Part shown: positions 10,315 through 21,700 of the stretch, in pieces
How the letters are laid out: each line of letters begins with the position of its first letter
Numbering within the stretch: position 1 is the first letter of the stretch
Origin: Mesostigma viride
Lineage: Eukaryota; Streptophyta; Mesostigmatophyceae; Mesostigmatales; Mesostigmataceae
Assembly: GCA_009746045.1 (NCBI GenBank)
Contig: RPFO01000644.1
Coordinates: 708,501-772,500, forward strand
Reading direction: 5' to 3'
DNA length: 64,000 nt
The notes under the pieces: generated by a model
Database searches by the model: none
The model's input: only the letters and a program-made list of their open reading frames with translations
Told to the model about the DNA's origin: nothing
Made by a program: the position numbers and the translations under genes

Positions 10315-10860
10315 GTGAGCCTGGACATGTCTTACCGATATAATGAGGGAAATCTTGCGAAACCCCGGCGAATTTTGTTAGGATTTTCTATTGACAATGC
10401 AAACGCATCCTTGACGCTAAGTAAAGCCCATAAAACCTGGCAACCACCGCCGCCAGCGTGCATTCTAATTTATTCCTCGCGACAAAAATTTCGGATTGGA
10501 CCCCGCGGGGCCCGCGGCGATGGTCATCAATAAAATTATCGACAATGCAAAGCGCACAAACTTTGCTATGAAATAACATCATAAACTCATCGTCTTCAAG
10601 ATTCTCGCAATTTCTCTGCATTCCGCATGTTATATTTGTCTAGTTTTGCCTGAAAGCCGTCGCCATGGCCGGCTCCGATAGGGGTGCGCACACCGTGCAC
10701 CACTTTTTCACGGTGCGGACGGGTGCCGCGAATTTTTTCGGTACCAAAGAATTCGCGCCGGGACCCGGGACCGTCACCTTAAGTGAGACGAGTATTCATG
10801 TATGGTACATAGTACTCTATATAACCTTACTTTTATTTATAATTAATTTATTAAACTATA

Positions 10861-10896
10861 ACATGACTCCGTTGGGAGATCATGTAGCACGATTAT
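10861..10896 (-). repeat. Retroposon R, copy 2 (short fragment)
   Basis: Holds 'gactccgttgggagatcatgt' type sequence matching the left end of R at 9043 and 62511. It is preceded by an AT-rich ATTAATTTATTAA tract like the other copies. Confidence 0.45.
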
Positions 10897-12893
10897 TTTA
10901 CTTGCGGATGGGTGGGGGTGAGCCGAAGCCGCGATACCTAACTAAGCTCCTACTTGAAGCTATAAATCTACAAATATCCTAGCTATACTCTACTTCATGC
11001 AGCAAAGCGCCCCTTCCTCCTGGGGGTAGGAGGGCTTGCCCACAGGGGCTGGCATGTGGGCCTGGACAATGTTCTGCCATGCACCTCTTCTTATCCTGCA
11101 TAGCAGTCAGCAAGAGAGACTCAGGGAGGAAGTGCGGTGTTCAATTAACTGGGCTGGGAACACGTACTAGGTCCAGTGAATATTCATACGAGATACGCGT
11201 CGTACGCGGCCCATGTGTACCATGTATACTATGCTTTGTATAATAATGTATTATACGCTGATTGACGCTAATTCTTGAAAACCCCTTTTATGGCATGGTT
11301 TCGAGGGTTCTTCAACATTCTGAAACATGGTCTGCTGGTGTTTTTGCCATACCTTTTGCCTATACATGCCATATACAGCATGACATTGGCATTGCCATCA
11401 CTACATAGAAATACGAGCATAGTTTCTAACCGTCTAACTTGACAGTTTCTCTACAAAATCGAGACAACAACTAAGTATCAATGCAGTATCGATTCACAAC
11501 TCACTGGAAAGGATAATAAATATGTAGAATTCAAGATATGCATGCACTGCATTGAAGCGGCAGAGAACTGTCTTCCAAAGATAGTAAAGAGAGCTAGTTG
11601 GCCAACTGCCAAGCTGCCAAATATAGAAGTGATAAGAGCCATGCATGCATGGTGCCAGTGTCACTTCGCAGATCAGCCTGCTTCTTGGCATCATAGCCCC
11701 AGCCTGTATCCATTGGCAGTCACTCGGCTGCCATGGCAGGCTGACATGCCTAGAATGATTGCCTAGCTGTGCCATACCTAGCCACGTACACCGCCAACAC
11801 ACGGTACACAACCAGCCATAGCCTTAGCTTAGTCCTTGTACAGCCATGCTACGTCTTGGCTATGCTCAGATTACTTGCCCACGCTCCTTGTTATGATATG
11901 CTCACATGGGTCTTTTTGCACCCACAGATCTTGCCGGATCGTTTGTATCGTGTCCGATTGCAGCTGTGGCATGCCTCTGGCATGAAGGAGAAAGCTAGTC
12001 TAGGGGGTCTCTGCCCTTCCTTCCCGTTGTGCGCACACAGCAGGGATTAAAAGCACTTTGGTGCTTCGCGATTCCCCATGACGGGAGCACGAGTTTAATT
12101 AATTAATTCTTGGCGTCACTAGTCGCCTTCCTCTTCCTGGTATTGTGATCCTTCTCGGACTGCTCGATCAGCTGCCTGTATATAACGGAGTGCCGGCGGT
12201 GGCTTCTTGCTTAAGGGCACACTTTTGTGTCCTAAGTTCGCATTATACGAGCCGCCCAGGATATGGCACCTTTCTCGGGTAGAAGAACCACTGAATTTTG
12301 CCTGGCAGAGGAGTGAGCACTCCATGTAGTAGTTATTATATGTCTGCAGCCCATTCTTGAGGATGCGCTCTTTGCTAACGTATGTCCAGACAGTTTCGGA
12401 TGCGGCCTCTTCTTCATCCGGCCGGCCGCACATCATCATCGTGTTCCATAATTGACTCCTCACTCGTGTCAGCAATGCCTGGATGTCAATATGCTACGAT
12501 ATAGGTGCCAGACGACTGCTGACCGGTTGCTGGCAGACAATGAAACCTTGTCACCTGTTCAAATTATTAATGTCTTGTCTTCTTTATTAAGAGTCGAGTC
12601 TTCAGCCTTCCCGCCTTCACATTGTCTCACAAGTCACAATGTCCTGACAATGAACGCGCTATAGTGCATTATACACTAGCTAGCTCATCACGCAATTATT
12701 TGTTCCTATACTACAGGTCGGCGCGCCCCAGTCTAGGCAAGCAACGCGGGCTGTGAAATGATGCCAAAACCCACCTCGCAAGCCAAAAATACGCCAAAAA
12801 TACACCAAAATTATGCGATACGCAAGAAAATACGCAAAATTATGCGTTGCGTACGAAAGTACCCCATTTTCATACGCGCCGCTCGCGTACAGT
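10897..12893. other. Non-coding DNA, no gene recognised
   Basis: Several short ORFs without domains. A TTAATTAATTAATT run occurs at about 12093. A 118-codon minus ORF (12119-12475) has no recognisable motif. No feature can be supported. Confidence 0.5.
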
Positions 12894-12934
12894 ATTTGGT
12901 GAGCTATGCTCATTTTATCTATGACTAACCTGCT

Positions 12935-12945
12935 GAGCGGAGAAT
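12935..12945. repeat. LINE target-site duplication, left
   Basis: GAGCGGAGAAT, repeated at 14911-14921. The undisturbed target (GAGCGGAGAATGCAACG) is seen in S copy 2 near 15359, confirming the duplication. Confidence 0.9.
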
Positions 12946-12967
12946 TAATTAATTAATTAATAGTAGA

Positions 12968-12986
12968 CACGTGACTGCGTCACGTG
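12968..12986 (-). other. 3'-terminal hairpin of the LINE
   Basis: CACGTGAC-TGC-GTCACGTG, a perfect 8-bp stem with a 3-nt loop, next to the tail. The identical hairpin lies at 62429-62447. Such 3' stem-loops are recognised by the RT in stringent-type LINEs, so this is a candidate recognition element. Confidence 0.65.
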
Positions 12987-13190
12987 AGCATAAGTCCTCA
13001 GTGGGAGGGGAACATGGGATGGAATGGATGGTATATGCTATCATCTAGGTCCTAGTTACAGGGGTGTGGGCACCGCGGCCCGAATCGCTATGAATGCCAT
13101 ACTTGGTCACACGCGGAGCCCCCACAGGCTTGGGGGTGGTCTCCTTCATCACTACTTGCCATCTATCCTTGCGCACCATCTGCCTCCATA

Positions 13191-14898
13191 TTACAGACAA
13201 ACCAGGAGGCTGCCCGGGGGTGAGCCCGGCCCGTCACGTCTAGCGTAGCACATGTCCATGCCGAGTCTATCACGAAAAGTCCACGGGTGGCGGCCCTGCC
13301 GCGCGCGGCCGGGGGCACGCCAGGTGAGGACATATCGCCCAGGCTGGGCGGGCTTGGTGCCAGCTAGTCTATCTGATGTATCTACCTGATCTGTGCGGGC
13401 CAGGTGCCCGGCTAGGCCCAGGCGCCTGTGCCTAATAATGTGGGAAACATAGGGCAAATCAGCGTACAAATCCTCATTACTAATGTGCAAACCAAAGGGG
13501 ATGTTAAGGGCCTTGCGCAGCATCTTGGTGACGGCGCCGTCGAGTCGTTGCTCCAGCTCCTGCATCAGTGTCCACGTCTCGGCGCCGTAGGTCAGGATCG
13601 TCAGAATGACGACCTTGAAGAGGTCACGCTTGACGATCCGGGGTAGGGCGGGGTTGCTCCACCAGCGGCGGTGGTCATGGAGGTGCGCCCACGCCATGCC
13701 GATCCGTGTCGTCATGTCGTCCTCGCAGTCGGGAAGCCAACTGCCGAGCAGCTTGAAGCGGCCTGAAGGAGGGTAGTTGACCTCGGCATCGTCTAAGAGG
13801 CAGAGTGTGGGTGGGGGCCCTGCCATGCCGAGGGCCAGGGCCTCCGTTTTGGGGCTGATTTCTAGACCAACCGCCCGAGCCTCGAGCGCCAGGCAGTCCA
13901 GCCAAAGTTGGGCAGACTCCGGCTTCTCGATGAGCGTGATGTCGTCGGCATACATAGATGAGGTCAGCTAGTAAGTTCTGCTTGTTAGTCGGCCCCCCTT
14001 CCCCAAGCTCGTTCGTGATCGCTAGGCCAGGGGCACGGCCTGCAATGCTAGCAAAGCGAGCACGTGCCTGGCGCATGACATAATCCACTACAATAATAAA
14101 CAGGTACGGCGACAGGACGCAACCCTGCCAGACGCCGGTCTGCAGTGGGCATGGCGGGGTAATGCCGTGTTGAGTGCGCACCGAAGTGGTCGATCCCTCA
14201 TACAGCGTGCGGATGACGGTAATCAGGGGAGTGGGGACGCGAGCGCGAGCAAGTACAGCCCATAGAGCGTCCCAGAGGACAGAATCAAAAGCCTTGATGA
14301 AGTCGACGAAGATCAGGATGGCGGGAAACTCACCAGGTTGCAGGAGAGCGATTTCCTCGAAGAGGCGACGCGCGACGAAGATGGCCATGACGGTGTTGCG
14401 CCCAGGACGGAAGCCCATTTGACTTTCCCAAAGGTGACAGTCGAGAGCAGAACGAAGGCGGTTGAGGATCATGCGCATGAACAACTTAAGTGCGGCGCTC
14501 TGGATGCAGACTCCTCTGTAGTTGGCGGGGTCGTCAGGGGAACCTTTGTTTTTGTACAGCATAATACGGTAGCTGTGCTGCCACTCAGGAATCGGCGGCG
14601 CGTCGGCAAGCAGGATCCGGTTGCAGACGTCAAGCAGGAACCCCGTGAGCGCCGTCAGCTTAATCACCGGGGCTGGGAGCTGGTCAGGTCCAACGGCGGC
14701 ATAAAAGCGGAGTTGCTTGGCGGCGGTGCTCAGCTCGAGCTCGGTGAACGGCGGGAGCTCGTTGGGGTCGGCCAGGGGTTCCGTCAGGGCTGGGTACGTG
14801 TAGTCCTGCTCAGCGGCGGGCGGCGTGGGCGGCGCAGGGACGTCCGCCGGTGCTACTGCCAGGCGTGCGGCCGCCAGAGGGCCAAGCGGCGGAGGCGG
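13191..14898 (-). pseudogene. LINE ORF2 (reverse transcriptase and C-terminal part), frameshifted
   Basis: Reverse transcriptase of the LINE. The first frame (13675-14898) contains the RT fingers and palm: MLYKNKGSPDDPANYRG, GFRPGRNT, and the motif A FVDFIKAFDSVLW. It loses frame just before motif C. The second frame (13191-13955) begins with motif C (MYADDITLI) and runs through the connection and a C-terminal LTYGAETW...LR region to a TAA at 13191. The proline-rich start at the 5' junction is partly target sequence. No endonuclease domain is present. Non-functional because of truncation and one frameshift near 13950. Confidence 0.85.
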
Positions 14899-14910
14899 CG
14901 GGGGGGCGCC

Positions 14911-14921
14911 GAGCGGAGAAT
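14911..14921. repeat. LINE target-site duplication, right
   Basis: Second copy of GAGCGGAGAAT, resuming repeat S copy 1. Confidence 0.9.
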
Positions 14922-15428
14922 GCAACGCCGTATAGCACCAAAAGAAAAAATAATTTTAGAAAAAATATTTTTGTGCTGGCACCCGTACCCCAGCCACCCA
15001 GGTAGGGGTTGGCTGGAGAGGTGGTTGCTATAAAAGGTGGGCTTCCATTCTAGGGAAGCAGGTTGTTTCTTTTGCCTGTCCTACGTATTTTCGGCTGTTA
15101 GCCATGTAAGGAGATGTGGGTAGAGCAGGGGCACAGCTGCTGTGGGCTGGCCCTGCACATTCACATAGTGTGCTCACCCTAGCATACAGATGGCCGTGTT
15201 GCCATGCATCTGGTAGACATGTCTGTGTTATTCCACCGTATAGAGCTAGCACACATATTGTAATAAATTTGATGTTTTGTGGTGATGCATGCAAAGCAAA
15301 GCAAGGCCAGAAATGGATTTGGTGAGCTATGCTCATTTTATCTATGACTAACCTGCTGAGCGGAGAATGCAACGCCGTATAGCACCAAAAGAAAAAATAA
15401 TTTTAGAAAAAAATATTTTTGTGCTGGC

Positions 15429-15433
15429 ACCCG
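15429..15433. repeat. Target-site duplication of element 2, left
   Basis: ACCCG, matched at 22939-22943. The empty site 'ggcacccgtacccc' is seen in S copy 1 near 14978. Confidence 0.92.
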
Positions 15434-15811
15434 AGTTAGTCTAAGTCTCCCGCCTGTAGCCTAAGTGGACACGTGCCAGCACCGCCGGCGCCCAATTGGG
15501 TACTGGGACGGTGCTGGACTAGAACAGTCGTGGCATGGACACGTGGCTGTACTCAGTATGTGATGAGCCGGTACCTCAGTACCGGGACTGTAGTTGTCAT
15601 GTTAGGACTGACTAGATCAGGTTGTAACTGATAGGTTAGTCCGTCCAGGATCAGTAAGTTAGTTTAACTTACGCAAAGTCTGGCCAGCCATCGTTGACGG
15701 CTGGCCAGCAGTATATGTGCCACATTATCCTAATGCCAAGGTGTCTCGTCGTTCACGCACACACACGCCATTTGGCAGTGCCCGAGCATTCCAGCTTTGT
15801 GTTGCATAACT
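15434..15811 (+). repeat. 5' LTR of element 2
   Basis: 378 bp with terminal inverted AGTTA/TAACT. It contains ACACGTGG/ACACGTGCC motifs and a perfect 10-bp-stem hairpin at 15680-15708 just before TATATG (about 15711). No tRNA primer-binding site is obvious directly downstream. Confidence 0.93.
15680..15708 (+). other. LTR hairpin
   Basis: CTGGCCAGCC - 9-nt loop - GGCTGGCCAG, a perfect 10-bp stem present in both LTRs (second copy 22807-22835). Its position near the expected transcript start or end suggests an RNA or promoter structure. Confidence 0.6.
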
Positions 15812-15915
15812 TGCATTAAAAACTCCAAAAACAATACACACGAAGACGACGAGCGTGCGAAACGTTCAGTTCGCAAAACACCCATTTCCATTTTTTTTAC
15901 CCATCTTTTGAACCA

Positions 15916-17545
15916 ATGGCTCCCAAGAACAACAAGGGAAAGGCCCTTATGGGCGCGACTTCCTCGGAGGAGGAGTCGCCGTCGGTGACGAGGTACCAGT
16001 CTTCGTCGTCCCCGATGTCCGATGACTCGGGAACGTCGGACTCGATCCTGGAGAGTATGCGCCAGGAGTACGAGAACCGGGATGCTCAGGATCCCATGCA
16101 TCCTGATGATGTGGCCATGGAGGCAGCGGACCCAACGTACCGTGACGTTGTGGAGAACGTCGTGGTGCGCGTGCCCCTGATGCGTAGGGTGCGAGGGTCG
16201 ACCCCGGTGGTGCGTCCGAGGGGACCACCATATGCACCACGCGGTGAGGGGGCGGGGCCCGGGTCAGATGAGCAGGAGAGTGGGAGTCCGGCAGCGTGTC
16301 GGAAACCAGCTCGCTGGGTTTATTCGGACTGCAGCCATCGTCGGCTGACGAGGCGCGCAGTGCGCAGGTGGCAGCGGATGCTGCAATGGCGCAGAGCCTG
16401 CAGGAGCAGGAGTCCGCAGAAGAGCGGAGGTTGGCTGTGCGCGCACGTGAGCGCGCACAACAAATGGAGGATGCTGCTCAGGTCCGCGCGGCATTGATGA
16501 GGAGGTCAGCGTCGCCGAGGTCAGAGTCGCCGACCTATGACGTGGTGAGGAGGGCGGACCTGGCGTGTTTCCAGCGCCTTCGACGGTCGGCAACGATCCC
16601 GAGGGAGATTGATGGGATGCTGCAGGAGTCGGAGTTTTCTTTGACGGGTCCGTCGGCGTCCGAAGCGGACGACCTGGTGGAGATGACGCCGGCTATGCAG
16701 GCGCGAGAGAAGGAGGCTCAGAGGAGGCTCGCGGCCTTCAAGGCTGAACGGGAGAAGAAGCAGCGGAGGCGGAACGTGATCGCGCAGAGGAAGCTGCGTG
16801 AGCAGCAGGAGCGTGACAGGGCGGAGGCGCTCGCGGCCAGGATTCGGGTGAAGATGTCTCACACCAAGGTGAGGTGTGAGCGTCTCACCGCGACCTGAAG
16901 AGCTGGAAGTACCGGAAGGTCGCGGAGATAGCACCTTTGCAGGGGCCGGCTCGCCGGGAGGCGAGGAGGTACCGCAGGAAGCTGGCCGCCTGGGAGGAAA
17001 GCGTAGGTCGCCTGGAGAGGCGTATGCTGAAGCAGCGACGCCGTATGTCGAAGAACATCAAGAAGGCTGCTGTGAGGGGATGCATGGGGGAGGCGGTAAG
17101 AGCTGAATTTGGTTTGATGCCGGATGAACGCATTTCTACTGAGCAGCTTACCATTTTTTGTCGCAGCCAACGCATACCATCTCAAACCGAGATGGCACAG
17201 CGGCAAGGACCAGGGTGACGCACCGGGGCGAACCCGGTCCAGCGACCTTGTCGCACCGGGAGGACATCCGGAGGCAACTCCAACTGGCCCAGCAGATGCT
17301 GGACGAGGGGCGGGAGCTCACCCCGGGCGAGCATGGCCGCCTAGCAGACACGGTGGCGAGGCTGGTGGCCTCGCTGAAGCCAACAAAACGAAGGGCACCG
17401 GGGAGGCGTGCCAGCCACAGCAAAAACGCAGGAGGGACGAGAGGGACGAGGGGGAGGATGACGGGAGAGGGGGGGCAACCAGGGCGGGGGTGGACACGGC
17501 ACCCAGGAGTCTGCACCAACACGGCACGAGGGCGGGGAGCGGCAG

Positions 17546-17579
<34 letters not shown>

Positions 17580-17610
17580 CACAACCAGCAGGAACGACCA
17601 CAACCTCCAA
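15916..17610 (+). pseudogene. Gag N-terminal region of element 2, broken by frameshifts
   Basis: ATG at 15916 (CCAATGG) opens an acidic Ser-rich segment (15916-about 16280). This continues in another frame as a long charged helical segment (about 16296-16898; QSLQEQESAEERRLAVRA, KAEREKKQRRRN). A third frame follows (about 16880-17215; RREARRYRRKLAAWEESVGR), then a fourth (about 17215-17610; DIRRQLQLAQQMLDEG). All look like parts of one coiled-coil-rich gag N-terminus. A CAG-type repeat (about 17541-17580) precedes the capsid-like ORF. Either the element is defective or the assembly has indels. Confidence 0.5.
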
Positions 17611-17611
17611 T

Positions 17612-18220
17612 ATGGCCTTGAACAGGCCCAGGTTTGATCCAAAAAAGAAAGAGGACAAGCTAGTGTTTCCGGGTTTGCCAGAGGGCCACACCCAGGACGA
17701 AGCTAGGGAGTGGTTGTTTAAGTTGTCACATGCATATGCTAGCGACAATGTCCGTGATTGGTTTGCCTCTCTACGTGCGTCCACACCCATCCATCAATCT
17801 GCCAAGCCTATCCAGCAGTTGGTACAATTGTACCAAAAGCGTGCCAGCAGCGGGGTAGACGTGGCAGAAAATGTGTTGTGGGCGCAGTTCATGGTTGATC
17901 TTAGGGCACTTGTTACCACGGGGGAGCACTTAGAAGTGCTTAAGGGCTTCCAGTGGATAGAGGCCTATAAGGTCAATAAGCGTGACTATGTGAGTGACAA
18001 CAAAAAATATGTCATGTACATAGAGGGAGATGAGGAGCTGAAGAAGCTCAATGCCAAGTACCTAGTACACCTATGGCTACAAAAGGCAGAACTGGACCCC
18101 ACCACCCTGTCAGTAATCCTGGCAGGTCTAAAGGATAAGTGGGAGGACTTTAGGAAGGCAATGGCCTATGTGCAGCAATGCCTAGAGCCGTTTGCTGCTG
18201 CAGCCAAGGAGGAAAGGTGA
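17612..18220 (+). CDS. Gag capsid-like domain of element 2
   Basis: ORF of 202 codons from ATG 17612 (MALNRPRFDPKKKEDK). It is helical, with REWLFKLSHAYA, KPIQQLVQLYQKRA and LLQ/LxxALxxK-type segments typical of retroelement capsids. It stops at KEER*, but a frame change just before would continue into a Lys/Gly-rich linker and then the zinc knuckles at 18446. Substrate: packages the element RNA. Confidence 0.65.
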   Translation: MALNRPRFDPKKKEDKLVFPGLPEGHTQDEAREWLFKLSHAYASDNVRDWFASLRASTPIHQSAKPIQQLVQLYQKRASSGVDVAENVLWAQFMVDLRALVTTGEHLEVLKGFQWIEAYKVNKRDYVSDNKKYVMYIEGDEELKKLNAKYLVHLWLQKAELDPTTLSVILAGLKDKWEDFRKAMAYVQQCLEPFAAAAKEER

Positions 18221-18445
18221 AGCAGGTAAAGGGGGAGGAAGCCTCAGGTACGGGGCTCTCCAAGAAGCAGATGCAGTCGCTGGTAGCCCAGGTAAAGGCG
18301 GTAATGGGGGGGATAAAAACAAAAACAACAAAAGTGGGGGAGGTGGAAACAAGGGGGGGGAAAGAACAATAACAATAAAAACAGAAAACAAAGTGGGGGA
18401 GCTAGCAAGCCAGGGGGTGCTAAGCCAGCAGGGGGGGACAAGAGG

Positions 18446-18778
18446 TTGCCTCATGACCCCACCAAGCATTGCACTAGGTGCCTTTGTAAGGGGCACCTAA
18501 AAGATGACTGCTGGAAAGGCAAACCCGACTATGGTTCTGACGTTGATGTTTGTCCTGGATGCTGGAAAACACGTCACCCCATTGCAGCAGGAGCGCGCTG
18601 CACGGCACCCAGGCACAACAAGACACGCCAGGGCGCTACAACCGCGCGGGGGCGGCAGACCAGGGTGACACCTGTAAGCTACCCTCACCATTTTTCACAA
18701 ATGGTTTCCTGTTACCTTCTGTCTGCCAAGTGTTGCCTGAGTGTGATGATGTGGATTGGGAAGTGGCATATGACATGA
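18446..18778 (+). CDS. Gag zinc-knuckle region of element 2
   Basis: Contains CTRCLCKGHLKDDC, an exact CX2CX4HX4C nucleocapsid knuckle. A second C/H cluster follows (CPGCWKTRHPIAAGARC, CX2CX4HX7C). It lies in the same frame as pol. The end of this ORF (after about 18670) reads better in another frame (LPECDDVDWEVAYDMTLSH), so another frameshift lies between here and pol. RNA-binding nucleocapsid function is expected. Confidence 0.7.
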   Translation: MPHDPTKHCTRCLCKGHLKDDCWKGKPDYGSDVDVCPGCWKTRHPIAAGARCTAPRHNKTRQGATTARGRQTRVTPVSYPHHFSQMVSCYLLSAKCCLSVMMWIGKWHMT

Positions 18779-18796
18779 CACTGTCACACATGATGC

Positions 18797-21700
18797 GTGA
18801 CCCACCATAGCTCCCTTAGTGCAGCAGCAGAAAAGGTAATCACGTATGGTGCTCTAGCAGAGCAACTGCACAAGGTTATGGGCCATGAGGCTGTGGCTGA
18901 AAGGCTAGCCAATAAAATACAAGGCCATGATCTGGAACAGATGTGCAGGCACGTACGTAAGCACTGTGAGCAATGTCAGCTATATGCTCCTAAGCCCAGA
19001 AAATGGCATGTGGCCACACCACCACTGGCTAGAGGCAAACTGGTTGGGGATGTTATACACGTGGTGAAGGACACGGTATACTACCTAGTCATAAAGGATG
19101 CCTGGTCAAGGTTTGTGGTAGTGGAGCCCCTGCCTGGGATGGATAAAGAGCAGCTGCACAGAGCTTTACAGATAGCCTTGGCACGTTTTCACCCCATTGA
19201 AAAAGTAATGCTGGATCAGCAGTTTCTCTGCATCCAGGACAGGAATGACCTGCCCAAGATAGAAGTGTCTGGGGCTCAAGATCATGAACGTCAGGGGTTG
19301 GTAGAACGTACCATGAGAGCCATCAGGGATGTGATAAGAAAAATGCCATCCAGGTTGGCTGACTCTGGTAGCTATGCTGACAGGGCATCTTGGGCAGCAG
19401 GGGTGACTACCCAGCTAAACGCCAAACCAATAATGTCCTCACCTTTTGGGGAAATCACCCCAACTGGCCTTCAGTCAGGCAGCTATGCTTCAGAGGTACA
19501 CACTCACTACAACACACAAAGGCAGCACTTAGCCAAGTTGCTGGCAAAGAAAGACAAAAATAATGCCAGGCCTGTGTTTGAAGTGGGGGACCATGTGTTG
19601 TTTTTCAGAGAGGGTGACAGAGGAAGAGCACACTCTGCCAGATGGCACGGTCCAGCTGTAGTCACCAAAATTCATGAAGAAGGGACTGCAGTCACTATAC
19701 AACATGACAGAGAGCGTGTGGTCAGCAAGCATAGACTCAAGCTTTATTACCCACCACTGGCAGACGTGTCAGGGGTAGAATTCTTGGACATGGATTCAGA
19801 GCAGGAGTCTGGTGGATTGATCTCACCCAATGAATTGGCTAAGGACGTCATTGATGCAAGCACTAGTACCACAGTAGAAGCTCCTGTGTTCCTCAGTAGT
19901 GCAGCCCCACTACAACCCAATAGTCCACCTGGGCAGGAGGACGGTGCACAGGGTGAGCAGCAGGTAGCACCTCCCTCACACCTGGAGGAGTCACAAAATA
20001 GAGCAGATCCTGTCGTTCCCAGGAAGTCATTTGCTGAGATTCTTAAGGCCTTGCACAAGGCACACAACACTAAAGCAGTTGTGGCAACAGGTACAGCACA
20101 GGTCAATGCTGTAGGGGATGCAGGTCAAGATCCTAGTATTTTGGCTGTAGACACCCAAGCACAGGTGAGTATCATCAGTGCAGAAGCTGTATCTGGTCTG
20201 AAAATGAAGGCCTCACCATGGGCTAGAGTGTCAGATTTTTCAGGCAAAACCAAAATGCAGGTCAAAGGTCAGGTGAGCATTCAAATCTTGGGTATGCCCA
20301 CTCCATTTCAGGTGGTTGAGGGTTACTCAGGGAATGCCCTGTTAGGGGAACCTTTTGTATCTTACCCTGGTGTTGTCATCTCAGCTGGGAGGTTGAGTGT
20401 GGCAGGGGTAGGACAGGTGCCTCTAGATCATTTTAAAATCCCTTTGAGCCAGATTAGCACTGGGTTGGATGCTGCCATCAATGCAGTTAAGCCCAAGTAC
20501 CTCCCAGGTCAGGAACCGTGTGTGGAGGACCTCATACACTCTCAAAAGCTACACCCTTCAGCGTTTGGGCTTGGTAGATGGGATGTTGCATCCATGTCTC
20601 CCCTGTCCTATGATGATATTGTACGGGACTGCCAGACGCAGATTGGGTTTCTTAAGTGGCTTGAGGCTTTTACCAAAGCCAGGGAGGAGTGGGTTGTTCC
20701 AGATGCACGTAGTCCCACACACACACCACCTGTGACTCCTCTTGATGCTATGCCAGCTGGAGCCAAGAAGCTAAGGTTAAAGTTTGTGTGCAAGCATAAA
20801 CCTCAGGCTGATGGGGGACCACCCATTTTCCATGCTAGGCCATGTGTTACTGAGTTCAGGGGCTCTACAGAGCTGACAGAGGCTGAGCTTTATACTCCTG
20901 GTATTCAGCAAACGTCTCTCAAGGTGTTGCTTTCCTTGTTTTTGCATCAGCTTAATACAGGGAAGGATTATGTGTGTAAAGCCACAGATATCAAAAGAGC
21001 CTTTCTAAAGGGGGACCCTGCCATAGCACAGCAGGTCTGGAGAGGTCAGGTATACGTGGTGAATACTCCTAAGGTGTGGCACAGGGATATTGTTCAACCC
21101 TTGTTGAGGCCAAACCTGGGGGTTGAAGGGTTGCAGTCAGCTCCAAAAATTTTTAGGCTGTCTGCACAGGAGGTATTCATGAAGCTAGGGGCCACCTATG
21201 ATGACATTGACCCTTGCCTGTTTGTCATCCCACACCCTGATGGAATGATGATGTTTGTCTGGCATGGGGATGATCAGTTAATCTCAGGTCCTAGAGCTGC
21301 AGTGGATGCTTTCATAGCTCAGGTGTCTGCCAGTTTTGAGATTGGCAAGCAGCTAGAGCTGGGCAAGGAGCCAGTCAAGTTCTGTGGCATGATGCTTGAG
21401 TTGCTGCAGCAGCAGGGCAGCTGGGTTTGTTCCATGCAGGCCTCTGCTGAATACATTAAGTCTTGTCTGGATGTCCTGCCTGTTCACATCACCCCTGACA
21501 TGTGCCCTACCATTAGAGGCAAGCTTGGTTGGCTATGTGCTACATGTGCACCCCACCTGGCTTTTGTGAGCAGGGTAGATGATGAGGTACTACAGGAGGT
21601 AGGAGCACGGGCAATCAAGCAGTTGTTGCATGATGGTCCACCTTTGATGCTTCACTCACTGGACCTGTTTACTCCCATTCACATCACGTGCATGATGGAT

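Larger units (their letters stand above)
12946..14910 (-). mobile_element. 5'-truncated L1-type LINE
   Basis: A 1965-bp insertion with an 11-bp target duplication. Its 3' end on the left is a TTAA-type tetranucleotide tail (12946-12962). It contains only the RT and C-terminal part of ORF2. The endonuclease and ORF1 are missing, the usual result of incomplete target-primed reverse transcription. Confidence 0.9.
12894..15316. repeat. Repeat S, copy 1, interrupted by a LINE
   Basis: S copy 1 is 12894-12945 plus 14922-15316 (about 447 bp). It is followed head-to-tail by copy 2 starting at 15317 with the same 'atttggtgagctatg'. S contains TATAAAAG (15029-15036) and AATAAA (15263-15268), so it could be an LTR or TRIM-like unit, but its ends are not clear. 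Confidence 0.65.

Noticed and set aside
15812-15840. Primer-binding site after the 5' LTR of element 2
   Set aside because: The sequence TGCATTAAAAACTCC does not resemble the 3' end of any common primer tRNA that I can judge by eye.
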